Source of the DNA: HXMU1428-3 sp965215715
GTDB taxonomy: Bacteria > Pseudomonadota > Alphaproteobacteria > Rhizobiales > HXMU1428-3
Direction of reading: 5' to 3'
DNA: 64,000 bases
Assembly (NCBI GenBank): GCA_965215715.1
Contig: OZ244129.1
Location: 1 to 64,000 of the forward strand
The notes below the pieces were generated by a model that was not told the DNA's origin, searched no databases, and worked only from the letters and a program-made list of their open reading frames with translations. This document shows positions 15,627-22,700 of this stretch, one piece after another. How positions within the stretch are numbered: position 1 is the stretch's first letter; each line of letters starts with the position of its first letter. The translations under genes and the position numbers were made by a program.

Positions 15627-16208
15627 TTAAGTGTCAGATTGTTTGAAATCTGATTTGCTCAAGATGTTGATTAGATTTATGTCTATGGCGGCAAAGGCTT
15701 GGCGTGCCCCTTCTTCTCGATCAAGGATGGTTATGGCGTGTTCTACTTTGGCCCCTTCCTCTCTTACAGCTTGAATGGCTTTAATGGCTGAGCCGCCCGT
15801 GGTGGTGACATCTTCTAGAATCACAATTGATTTGTCTTTTAGGGTTTGGCCTTTGGGCAGACCTTCTATGAGGCTTTTGGTGCCGTGGTCTTTGGCCTTT
15901 TTGCGAATAATAAAGGCGTTAATCGGGGTGTCTCTTATATGGGATAGAGGGGCAACTGCTGAGGCGATGGGAATGGCCCCAAGCTCTAATCCGCCAATGG
16001 CGTCAAATTGCTGGCCAATTTTTTCAACTTCATCAAGGACAAGATTGGCGATTAAATAGGCGCCTTCCGGGTCCAGCATGGTTGGCTTCATGTTGAAGTA
16101 GTGGCGTGAGCGTTTGCCAGAGGCAAGGGTAAATTCGTCTCCAAATTGGTAGCTTTTGGTTTTAATGATTTCTTGGAGGCGGTTTCGCATGTCTTGGTTT
16201 GAGGGCAT
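15627..16208 (-). CDS. pyrE: orotate phosphoribosyltransferase
   Basis: The product is 193 aa. It transfers orotate onto PRPP to give OMP in pyrimidine synthesis. The PRPP-binding motif VILEDVTTTGGSAIKAI lies near residues 128-144, and the catalytic-loop lysines are in FIIRKKAKDHGTK near 100. It is a PyrE of the 190-230 aa class. A 127-bp inverted repeat lies 39 bases upstream of the start codon and may affect expression. A degraded copy of this gene's 3' end lies 3 kb away, beyond the chemoreceptor. pyrD is also in the window, at 27.7 kb, but not linked. Confidence 0.95.
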   Translation of the reverse strand: MPSNQDMRNRLQEIIKTKSYQFGDEFTLASGKRSRHYFNMKPTMLDPEGAYLIANLVLDEVEKIGQQFDAIGGLELGAIPIASAVAPLSHIRDTPINAFIIRKKAKDHGTKSLIEGLPKGQTLKDKSIVILEDVTTTGGSAIKAIQAVREEGAKVEHAITILDREEGARQAFAAIDINLINILSKSDFKQSDT

Positions 16209-16247
16209 TATATTTTTGGTCTCAATTATTGATAGATTGTGTCAGGT

Positions 16248-16374
16248 TGTGCCTTAACTTCCATGGTTAGACTTTGGCATTTTAAATCCCCTTGTCAAGG
16301 GCGCGGAGCGCAAGGTGACCCCCTTGACAAGGGGATTTAAAATGCAAAAATCTCACCATGGAAGTTAAGGCACA
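16248..16374. repeat. 127-bp near-perfect inverted-repeat (palindromic) element
   Basis: Arms of about 54 bases, 16248-16301 and 16321-16374, are reverse complements with three mismatches and enclose a spacer of about 19 bases. Each arm begins TGTGCCTTAACTTCCATGG and ends with CCCCTTG(T/A)CAAGGG, itself a palindrome. The element fills the gap between pyrE and the upstream gene and has no coding potential. A single-end partial copy is seen at 4440-4460. It resembles a MITE or REP/ERIC-like palindromic repeat. As RNA it would form one very long hairpin in the pyrE leader. Confidence 0.92.
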
Positions 16375-16393
16375 CTCTAGGCTCTTTTTTCGT

Positions 16394-16828
16394 TTAACGG
16401 TTTTCTAGGCGGCGGTCTAGGATGATGAGGGTGCGGTAGGGCAGGCCTTCCCCATTTAAGAGCGTGTTGAACTCTTGAATGTTTAATTCTTTTTGGCCCG
16501 TTGGCTTTTCTTTGTGTTTGTGACACAGAACAGTGATGGGGCCGCTGGCTTCATTATAGATGGTTTGAACCGCTGTGTTTAAGTTGTCGCATCCCTCTTG
16601 GGTTAACGGCGCTGGGCTGGTGGCACCGTCATAATTATCAGCAAACCAATCTGGGGCGATGATGGTGCACCAGGTCATGTCTGGGCGTTTGCCACCGAAC
16701 AGATGCTGCCACAAGGTTTGGCCCGGGCCAAAATCACCCAATATATCTTTTTCTTGTAACTGACCTTTTATCTTTTCGCCTTGCTCAGCTGAAATGGCTG
16801 GATAGTCGATGGAAAGCATGATGCTCAT
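16394..16828 (-). CDS. hypothetical protein, 144 aa
   Basis: I do not recognise this family. The protein is soluble-looking, with no signal peptide or membrane segment and an alternating alpha/beta character. Notable segments are GPGQTLWQHLFGGKRPDMTWCTIIAPDWF in the middle (residues ~34-62), an ITVLCHKH strand near residue 98 and a basic C-terminus ending DRRLENR. An AGGGAG ribosome-binding site precedes the ATG at 16828. It lies 37 bases downstream of the MarR gene on the same strand and may be co-transcribed with it. The 127-bp palindromic element starts right after its stop codon. Confidence 0.68.
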   Translation of the reverse strand: MSIMLSIDYPAISAEQGEKIKGQLQEKDILGDFGPGQTLWQHLFGGKRPDMTWCTIIAPDWFADNYDGATSPAPLTQEGCDNLNTAVQTIYNEASGPITVLCHKHKEKPTGQKELNIQEFNTLLNGEGLPYRTLIILDRRLENR

Positions 16829-16865
16829 GAAGGGCTCCCTTTGGTGTCTGTTACTTTATTATTGC

Positions 16866-17447
16866 TTATAGAGATTGTGTGTGCTCAGCGCAAATTTGTT
16901 GTTTGTTTTTCTCTGAAAGCGGCACTTTTAACAGGGTGCAGAGATGAGGTGTGGCTTTATTTTGTGGGTCATGATTGTGGGCGAAATGGGCGCAGGTTTG
17001 GCACATGCCAAAGCTGGCACCTTGGCGCTGGGCCAGCTGGGTTTTTAAGATGGTTTCCAGGGCTTGTTCTATTTCGGCCTGTTGTTGGACCGTGCCGTCT
17101 AACAAGGGGGCGAACAGGTCTTGAATGGTTTGGTGCTGTTTTATCAGCTGATTGCCTTTGGTGGTCACGGTCAGGTTTATTTTGCGCGGGTCTTGTTGGT
17201 TTTTTTGTTTGGCTATGAGCTGTTTGCGCTCCAGAGCGTTTAGGGTTTGCGAAACGGTGCCTTTGGTGGCGTTTAAATATGCCGTTAAAGCTGTGGGGGT
17301 GTTGGAGAATTGATTGCACCGGCTCAGATAACACAAAGCTTCCCACTGGGCAGGGTTGAGGCCGGTTTCATATTCAGCCTGACGCATGAGACGGGATAAA
17401 CGTTGAAAAAGAGCATAAAGGCGTTTTGTTTTCGTTTGATTGGGCAT
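16866..17447 (-). CDS. MarR-family regulator with a C-terminal four-cysteine tail
   Basis: The protein is 193 aa, about 45 longer than a typical MarR. The winged helix-turn-helix lies at about residues 25-100 (LTAYLNATKGTVSQTLNALERKQLI, then DPRKINLTVTTKG for the wing). The extra tail from residue ~148 has cysteines spaced C-x2-C-x17-C-x15-C together with several His residues. This would suit Zn, an Fe-S cluster or a disulfide switch. Two copies of a TATCGAGTCGATA palindrome in the divergent region upstream are the obvious operators, one about 30 bases from this start. It likely represses itself and the exported protein at 17620. The signal is inferred to be redox or metal. Confidence 0.9.
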   Translation of the reverse strand: MPNQTKTKRLYALFQRLSRLMRQAEYETGLNPAQWEALCYLSRCNQFSNTPTALTAYLNATKGTVSQTLNALERKQLIAKQKNQQDPRKINLTVTTKGNQLIKQHQTIQDLFAPLLDGTVQQQAEIEQALETILKTQLAQRQGASFGMCQTCAHFAHNHDPQNKATPHLCTLLKVPLSEKNKQQICAEHTQSL

Positions 17448-17477
17448 TGTGATTGATCTCTGTTTTACAAATTATTG

Positions 17478-17490
17478 TATCGAGTCGATA
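17478..17490. promoter_or_regulatory. MarR-type operator, copy 1
   Basis: TATCGAGTCGATA is a perfect palindrome around a central G. It is repeated 62 bases away at 17540-17552. It lies about 30 bases upstream of the marR start. Confidence 0.8.
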
Positions 17491-17537
17491 TTTTTATTGC
17501 AAGGGGGTGTTTAAAGATGTATAGCTGATGCATAATT

Positions 17538-17554
17538 AGTATCGAGTCGATACT
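17538..17554. promoter_or_regulatory. MarR-type operator, copy 2
   Basis: AGTATCGAGTCGATACT is a 17-base perfect palindrome containing the same 13-base core as copy 1. It lies about 65 bases before the start of the exported protein gene, in the likely promoter. Confidence 0.82.
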
Positions 17555-17619
17555 TTATGTGTTTGTGATTTATGCCAGCCATTGCGGTGGTTGGTGTTTA
17601 AGTGAAAGGAGATGGGGAT

Positions 17620-18396
17620 ATGGATTTTTCTCGATTGAAATTAGGACAACATCACTGGGGATGGAGAGCTTCTTTTCTGGGAGCTGTTTTGGGTGGCCTT
17701 GTTGGGGTTAGCTCTGTTTTGGCCAAGGATGGGTCTGGCATTCAGGCCAAGGGGAACAAAGGCATTCAAGCGGCTTTTGATATTGTGCATGCAAAAGTGA
17801 GCGCCAATGATAAATGGTTGGTGTTTCATATGCATGTTACCGGTAAAGCGGGTGTCAAGCACCCGACCCCTGCTGGCAAATTGTCCAAAGCGCCGGTTTA
17901 TTCTTATGTCTGGCCAACGAATTTGGACAGTTCAGCTGTCGGCTTTGATGAAAAACAAGGTATTTTGGCGCTGGCTGTTACCTCACATCCCGATTTTGAT
18001 GACACCCCGCTTTATGATGAGAATGCGGATGGTGACCTTGATAATGATGGGGGCAACTGGCATTCCCATTGGGTGGTGTTGGTGAAAGATAAAGCCTGTG
18101 GGGCTGGATTGAAGGTGAAAGACATCCCTGAGGGCACGACGCCTAAACTGCCAGCAACTTGGCCGGGGTTTCCTATTTTGTTAGACAGCCCTGGCTTTTC
18201 GCCCCAGATGTCAAAGTCTAAGTTGGAAGTTCGCGTGCCACTTGCTTTAATTGGCCAGAAAAAGGGCTTTCAGTATGATGCGGTGACTTCTGGCTTGGAA
18301 GTTCATGAAAGCATTCATGCGCCCTTACTTTGTGTGAAGGATGTGTTTAAAGTTGCCTCAGGTGATTTGAGTTTGCCCGGACGTGTTAAACGTTAG
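17620..18396 (+). CDS. conserved exported protein of unknown function with an Asp-rich loop
   Basis: From the ATG at 17620, which has an AAAGGAG site, the product is 258 aa. A signal peptide or anchor occupies about residues 15-36 (hydrophobic core GAVLGGLVGVSSVLA, cleavage after VLA). The mature part is beta-rich. It has WLVFHMHVTGKAG near residue 70, an acidic loop DENADGDLDNDGG near 142 that resembles an EF-hand-like Ca2+ loop, the His-rich stretch NWHSHWVVLV, and two cysteines (KACGAG and LLCVKD). I know no function for this family. Divergence from a MarR gene with two shared operators implies it is the regulator's main target. Periplasmic metal or ligand binding is a guess. Confidence 0.82.
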   Translation: MDFSRLKLGQHHWGWRASFLGAVLGGLVGVSSVLAKDGSGIQAKGNKGIQAAFDIVHAKVSANDKWLVFHMHVTGKAGVKHPTPAGKLSKAPVYSYVWPTNLDSSAVGFDEKQGILALAVTSHPDFDDTPLYDENADGDLDNDGGNWHSHWVVLVKDKACGAGLKVKDIPEGTTPKLPATWPGFPILLDSPGFSPQMSKSKLEVRVPLALIGQKKGFQYDAVTSGLEVHESIHAPLLCVKDVFKVASGDLSLPGRVKR

Positions 18397-18454
18397 ACAC
18401 TAATTAAGGTCCATCGCTGTCTTGGGGGTGGGCCTTATTTTTTAAGAGGGATTT

Positions 18455-19168
18455 ATGATTGATTGTGAAGTGAACAGCGTGTTGGTTGGGCAGATTAAAC
18501 CGCTCGGCAAGCGCAAGGTCGCCAGTGGCATAGATAAGCGCCCGCTTGAAGGCTTTGCGGTTTTCAATGAGGTTGGCTTTGTGCTGGATGATCAAGGCGA
18601 TAAACAGGCCCATGGCGGGCCTGAAAAGGCGATCCATCATTATCCGTTTGATCATTATCAGGTTTGGGAAAAGCTTTGCCAGGAACAATGTGGGCCTGGA
18701 GCGTATAACGGGCCTGATTTATCGTATCCGGGCGCGTTTGGGGAGAATATCTCAACGCTTGGTGTCACCGAAAAAGATGTGTGCTTGGGCGATGTTTTCA
18801 TCCTTGGAACTGGCAGGGTGCAAGTGGTGCAAGGGCGCCAGCCGTGTTGGAAATTAAACGAACGTTTTGGATTGAACACCATGGCGCGCATGGTGCAAAA
18901 ATCAGGCATGACGGGCTGGTATTATCAGGTGCTTGAGCCTGGCCAGGTGGGCCAGGGGGATCGTTTGCAAATGATTGAGCGGCCCGCGCCGACCTGGCCT
19001 TTGGAGCGGGTGAATGGGCTTTTGTACGTGAAGACAGATGATTATGAGGCTCTAGAAGAATTGGCGTCTTTGCCTTTTTTGGCGGCCAGCTGGAAAAGTT
19101 TGGCGCAGAGGCGAATAGAGAGCAGGCGAGTTGAGGATTGGTCTAAGCGGTTGGATGGATCTGGGTGA
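18455..19168 (+). CDS. MOSC-domain protein (YiiM-like)
   Basis: The product is 237 aa. The MOSC beta-barrel contains HGGPEKAIHHYPFDHY near residue 50 and AFGENIS near residue 93. The conserved cysteine is in VQGRQPCWKLNERFG near residue 127. A C-terminal three-helix domain (residues ~175-237) is typical of YiiM. Relatives bind molybdenum cofactor and in E. coli help detoxify N-hydroxylated bases such as 6-hydroxylaminopurine. A GAGGG ribosome-binding site is present. The gene follows the exported protein by 58 bases and could share its MarR-controlled transcript. It converges with amt. Confidence 0.88.
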   Translation: MIDCEVNSVLVGQIKPLGKRKVASGIDKRPLEGFAVFNEVGFVLDDQGDKQAHGGPEKAIHHYPFDHYQVWEKLCQEQCGPGAYNGPDLSYPGAFGENISTLGVTEKDVCLGDVFILGTGRVQVVQGRQPCWKLNERFGLNTMARMVQKSGMTGWYYQVLEPGQVGQGDRLQMIERPAPTWPLERVNGLLYVKTDDYEALEELASLPFLAASWKSLAQRRIESRRVEDWSKRLDGSG

Positions 19169-19205
19169 AATTAAGGGATAACCAGGGGGTGTCTTTTTGT
19201 TAAAC

Positions 19206-19241
19206 TAAAAAAATGCCACCTGAACCGGGGCTCAGGTGGCA
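19206..19241 (-). terminator. terminator of the amt gene
   Basis: A perfect 10-bp stem TGCCACCTGA/TCAGGTGGCA with an 8-base loop is followed, on the minus strand, by seven T residues. It lies 30 bases past the amt stop. Confidence 0.92.
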
Positions 19242-19271
19242 AAGAAAATATTGTTATTTATAGTATTGTGT

Positions 19272-20504
19272 TTAGCGTGACCCAACCAAGCCCTCTTCAG
19301 GGTTGGCGCCAATTTTGTGAATGGCAAGGTCAGCGCCGCGATGTTCATCTTCTTGGCTAAGGCGAATGCCCATCGTGGCTTTTAGAATGCCATAGACAAT
19401 CAAGCCGGCGACAAAGGCATAGGCTGCGCCCATGATGGAGCCAACCACTTGGCTCATCAAGCTCACGCCGCCAAGACCGCCCATTGAGGTCAGGCCAAAG
19501 ATGCCGCACGCAATGCCGCCCCATACGCCGCAAAGGCCATGCAGAGGCCATACACCAAGCACATCGTCTATCTTTAGTTTGTTTTGGCAATATTCAAACA
19601 TGAAGACAAACAAGGCACCGGCAACAGCACCTGTTGCTAGGCTGCCTAAGGGGTGCATCACGTCAGAGCCAGCACAAACGGCAACCAGGCCAGCCAAAGC
19701 GCCGTTGTGCACAAAGCCTGGGTCATTGCGGCCAACGATGAGGGCTGCGATGATGCCGCCAACCATGGCCATCAGGGAGTTCATGGCAACCAGGCCAGAG
19801 GCATCTTTAACAGAACCGGCTGTCATCACATTAAAGCCAAACCAGCCGATGCAGAGCAACCAAGAGCCAAGGGCAAGCCATGGGATGGAGCTTGGCGGAA
19901 TGCCGATGACCTTGCCATCTTTAGAAAAGCGGCCTTGGCGGGCCCCAAGCAGAAGGACTGCAGCCAAGGCGATCCAGCCGCCCACGCCATGGACAACAAC
20001 AGAACCGGCAAAATCATGAAACTCTGCCCCGAATGCTGACTTCATCCAGTCTTGAAAACCATAATTGCCGTTCCAGACCATGCCTTCAAAGAAGGGGTAG
20101 AACAAGGCCACAAGAGCAACCGTGGCCAGGCATTGTGGCCAGAATTTTGCCCGTTCAGCAATCCCGCCAGAAATGATCGCAGGGATGGCGGCGGCAAAGG
20201 TGACTAGAAAGAAGACTTTCACAAGGGTCAGGCCTTGAGGTTCGAAACCGGCGCCTTCTTGAGTGCCGCTTAACACGGAAGCATCGTGGAAGAAGTGCGT
20301 GCCATAGGCCAAGCAATAGCCAATAAAGAAGTAGGCAATGGTTGAAAGGCCAAAATCTACGATGATTTTTACCAGGGCATTAACCTGGTTTTTGTGTCTT
20401 ACTGTGCCAACTTCCAAAAAAGCAAAGCCAGCGTGCATGGCAAATACAAGAATTGCCCCCATCAGTACAAAAAATAAATCGGCACCTGCCGCTATATTAT
20501 CCAT
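19272..20504 (-). CDS. amt: ammonium transporter (second Amt paralogue)
   Basis: The protein is 410 aa with about eleven membrane segments and no cleavable signal peptide. The twin pore histidines are visible in GSVVVHGVGGWIAL (residue ~165) and VWPLHGLCGVWGG (~318). The family block AGFAFLEVGTVRHKNQVNAL is near residue 25. It conducts ammonium or ammonia into the cell. It forms its own unit downstream of the glnK-amtB operon, with a sigma-54-like promoter about 60 bases upstream and a strong terminator downstream. Control by nitrogen starvation is therefore likely. It is clearly diverged from the other Amt in the window, so the pair is not a recent duplication. Confidence 0.94.
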   Translation of the reverse strand: MDNIAAGADLFFVLMGAILVFAMHAGFAFLEVGTVRHKNQVNALVKIIVDFGLSTIAYFFIGYCLAYGTHFFHDASVLSGTQEGAGFEPQGLTLVKVFFLVTFAAAIPAIISGGIAERAKFWPQCLATVALVALFYPFFEGMVWNGNYGFQDWMKSAFGAEFHDFAGSVVVHGVGGWIALAAVLLLGARQGRFSKDGKVIGIPPSSIPWLALGSWLLCIGWFGFNVMTAGSVKDASGLVAMNSLMAMVGGIIAALIVGRNDPGFVHNGALAGLVAVCAGSDVMHPLGSLATGAVAGALFVFMFEYCQNKLKIDDVLGVWPLHGLCGVWGGIACGIFGLTSMGGLGGVSLMSQVVGSIMGAAYAFVAGLIVYGILKATMGIRLSQEDEHRGADLAIHKIGANPEEGLVGSR

Positions 20505-20561
20505 TTTCTTTCATCCTGCTCCCAAAACATTTTTGTGCGAATTCAATGTGATGGCGTTAAT

Positions 20562-20578
20562 TTCAAGCTTTGTGCCAG
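20562..20578 (-). promoter_or_regulatory. sigma-54-like promoter of amt
   Basis: The minus strand reads CTGGCACAAAGCTTGAA, with the -24 GG and a -12 GA separated by ten bases as sigma-54 requires. The usual GC at -12 is GA. The same variant precedes glnK. The predicted start would give a leader of about 48 bases. Confidence 0.6.
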
Positions 20579-20735
20579 ATGAGGTGCTTAAAAAATAATC
20601 AGAAGATTCAGGTGTTTAGGATATATGCGCTGATATTAGGCAATTTGGTCCTTGCCTAAAAAGTAATCATATTTCGAGGGTGTGGTTAAAAAATGTGCAT
20701 TTTAATGGATGAGGTGAGGCTTGTTGAAAAGGGGG

Positions 20736-20791
20736 AGCAGAGCATTGCCTTTGTGTTGGGGAGAGGGAAGTGTTAAGGGCAATGCTCTGCT
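20736..20791 (-). terminator. long inverted repeat downstream of amtB
   Basis: A perfect 14-bp stem AGCAGAGCATTGCC/GGCAATGCTCTGCT encloses a 28-base spacer, 28 bases after the amtB stop. On the minus strand only a short C- and T-rich tail (CCCCCTTTTC) follows. It may act as a terminator or as an RNA-stabilising hairpin. Confidence 0.6.
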
Positions 20792-20818
20792 GGTTGTTGT
20801 TTGTTTTATTGGTTTAAA

Positions 20819-22129
20819 TTAAAAGCCTTTCTTGAATTCAGGGTAGGCTTCTAGGCCAATTTCTGAAATATCGAGACCTTTGAGTTCTTGCTCTGGTGTG
20901 CAGCGGATACCAATTGTGTATTTCATGATGATCCAAAGAACCAGGCTTACGCTAAAGACCATAGCACCAATTGCACCTACACCAATGGCTTGGGTGACAA
21001 AGTTGGCATCAGAGTTGGTTAAAGGTACCGCCATTGTGCCCCAAATACCGGCAAATAAGTGTACTGGGATGGCACCAACAACATCGTCAATTTTAAGTTT
21101 GTCCAGCATTGGAACGGTAAAGACAACGATTAGGCCGCCAATACCACCAATAAGGATGGCCCAGGTCGGAGACGGTGTTAGAGGTTCTGCTGTGATGGCT
21201 ACCAAACCTGCCAATGCACCGTTAAGAGCAAAGGTTAGGTCAACTTTTTTGTAAAGCAGTTGCGATAGGAAAATGGCAACCACTACACCGCTGGCAGCGG
21301 CCAAGTTGGTGTTTACGAAAATGCGTGAGACGGCTGAGGCGTCAACATTTGTGGCAAATGCCAATTGTGAGGCGCCGTTAAAGCCAAACCAGCCGAGCCA
21401 TAGGATGAACGTACCTAATGTGGCCAAGGGCATGTTGGAACCAGGGAGCGGTGAAAGTCTGCCATCTTGATATTTGGCTGCACGAGCACCAAGAATGATG
21501 GCGCCAGCAAGAGCGGCCCAGCCACCTGTTGAGTGCACGATGGAAGAGCCGGCAAAGTCAAGAAAGCCCATTTTATTTAGGAAGCCTTCACCCCATGTCC
21601 AGGCACCAACAACCGGATAGATGATGCCGCAAAGCAGGGCAACAAAAATAAGGAACGGCCACAGTTTGATGCGCTCAGCTAGTGTGCCAGAGACAATGGA
21701 GGCCGCTGTTGCACAAAAAGCCATTTGGAAGAACCAATCAGAAGCTGCAGCATAATCACCGGCATCTTTTGCTGTGTCTGGAATGACTTTGGGAAGGAAT
21801 GTGCCGATGAAGCCGCCGTCGACGCCTTCATACATCACGTTGTAGCCGATGAGCCAAAACATCAGGCCGGCAATTGAGTACAGAGCGATGTTTTTTAAAC
21901 ATTGCATAGAGACGTTTTTGGCTTGCACCATGCCAGCTTCCAGCATGGCAAAGCCAGCGGCCATCCAGACAACCAAAATGCCGCCTAATAAGAACAGTAA
22001 TGTGTTAAATAAATATGCTTGGTCTGCTGCTGGTGCAGCTGCGGCTGCATCTTGGGCCAAAGCGGGTGTTGCAAAAGCAATTGCCAGTGTTGCAAGGGCA
22101 GCGCTTGTTAAGGGTTTTAACTTAAACAT
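20819..22129 (-). CDS. amtB: ammonium transporter, linked to glnK
   Basis: The protein is 436 aa with a signal peptide of about 25 residues (SAALATLAIAFATPALAQ), as in E. coli AmtB. This is followed by an Ala-rich linker and eleven membrane segments. Twin pore histidines are in SSIVHSTGGWAALAG (~residue 200) and GAIPVHLFAGIWG (~354). The block AAGFAMLEAGMVQAKN near residue 60 is a family marker. It takes up ammonium under nitrogen limitation and is blocked by de-uridylylated GlnK. It starts 20 bases after glnK on the same strand, the classic glnK-amtB operon, and should share the sigma-54-like promoter at 22547-22563. Confidence 0.96.
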   Translation of the reverse strand: MFKLKPLTSAALATLAIAFATPALAQDAAAAAPAADQAYLFNTLLFLLGGILVVWMAAGFAMLEAGMVQAKNVSMQCLKNIALYSIAGLMFWLIGYNVMYEGVDGGFIGTFLPKVIPDTAKDAGDYAAASDWFFQMAFCATAASIVSGTLAERIKLWPFLIFVALLCGIIYPVVGAWTWGEGFLNKMGFLDFAGSSIVHSTGGWAALAGAIILGARAAKYQDGRLSPLPGSNMPLATLGTFILWLGWFGFNGASQLAFATNVDASAVSRIFVNTNLAAASGVVVAIFLSQLLYKKVDLTFALNGALAGLVAITAEPLTPSPTWAILIGGIGGLIVVFTVPMLDKLKIDDVVGAIPVHLFAGIWGTMAVPLTNSDANFVTQAIGVGAIGAMVFSVSLVLWIIMKYTIGIRCTPEQELKGLDISEIGLEAYPEFKKGF

Positions 22130-22149
22130 TTTTCTTTTCGCCTTTCTGG

Positions 22150-22488
22150 TTAAAGCGCGTTGGTGTTGGTTTCGCCGGTGCGAATGCGTACGGCTTGTTC
22201 TAGGGACATGACGAAGATTTTGCCGTCACCAATTTGTCCGGAACCTGCTGCAGATTTAATGGCTTCGATGATCGGTTCGACCCGGTCTGCCTCAACAGCA
22301 ATTTCTAGTTTGACTTTGGGGACAAAGCTGATGGCGTATTCAGCGCCGCGGTAAATTTCGCTTTGCCCTCTTTGGCGGCCATAGCCTTTGACTTCTGTAA
22401 CGGTCATGCCAGTTACATCGAGTGTGCCCAGACTTTCCCGGACTTCTTCTAATTTATGAGGTTTTATGATTGCGGTTATGAGTTTCAC
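22150..22488 (-). CDS. glnK: nitrogen regulatory protein P-II
   Basis: The product is 112 aa, the standard P-II length. The N-terminus KLITAIIKPHKLEEVRESL is diagnostic. The T-loop KGYGRQRGQSEIYRGAEY carries Tyr51, the uridylylation site. IGDGKIFV and AVRIRTGE are the ATP and 2-oxoglutarate binding elements. It senses energy and carbon/nitrogen status and plugs AmtB when nitrogen is plentiful. It is the first gene of the glnK-amtB operon. The sigma-54-like promoter upstream predicts control by NtrC. Confidence 0.97.
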   Translation of the reverse strand: MKLITAIIKPHKLEEVRESLGTLDVTGMTVTEVKGYGRQRGQSEIYRGAEYAISFVPKVKLEIAVEADRVEPIIEAIKSAAGSGQIGDGKIFVMSLEQAVRIRTGETNTNAL

Positions 22489-22546
22489 TTGGAACCCCCC
22501 TGATATTGATCTTTAATCACGACTGTTATTCTGTCTGACAGGGTAT

Positions 22547-22563
22547 TTCAAAGGGTGTGCCAA
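22547..22563 (-). promoter_or_regulatory. sigma-54-like promoter of glnK-amtB
   Basis: The minus strand reads TTGGCACACCCTTTGAA. The -24 element TTGGCAC is perfect and the -12 element is TTGA instead of TTGC at the correct spacing. It is placed about 50 bases before the glnK start once the expected initiation site is allowed for. It matches the layout in front of amt. Confidence 0.65.
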
Positions 22564-22631
22564 ATTGTCCGGCAATCACTTAAGATGCTGATATATATAG
22601 TTGTTTATAATTTTTATCTTTTTTGAGAGAT

Positions 22632-22655
22632 AAATCACAGACCATTTTGTGATTA
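22632..22655. promoter_or_regulatory. inverted repeat upstream of the glnK promoter
   Basis: AATCACA and TGTGATT are separated by eight bases, about 100 bases upstream of the predicted glnK transcription start, a position suited to an enhancer-binding activator. The sequence does not match the NtrC consensus (TGCACC-N5-GGTGCA), so its role is uncertain. Confidence 0.3.
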
Positions 22656-22700
22656 AAGTGTGTGCATATATGAGGCTTTGTCCAAAAAATAGGCAGGCGA

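Larger units (their letters stand above)
20505..20818. other. intergenic region between amt and amtB
   Basis: This 314-base gap holds the amt promoter (20562-20578) and the end of the glnK-amtB transcript with its long inverted repeat (20736-20791). I see no coding frame. Confidence 0.6.

Noticed and set aside
16318..16350. TTGACA hexamer inside the palindromic element as a promoter
   Set aside because: No matching -10 element at 16-18 bases. TTGACA is just part of the nested CCCCTTGACAAGGGG palindrome.
22632..22655. NtrC-binding site upstream of glnK
   Set aside because: The inverted repeat AATCACA/TGTGATT does not fit TGCACC-N5-GGTGCA. It is kept only as an unassigned inverted repeat.
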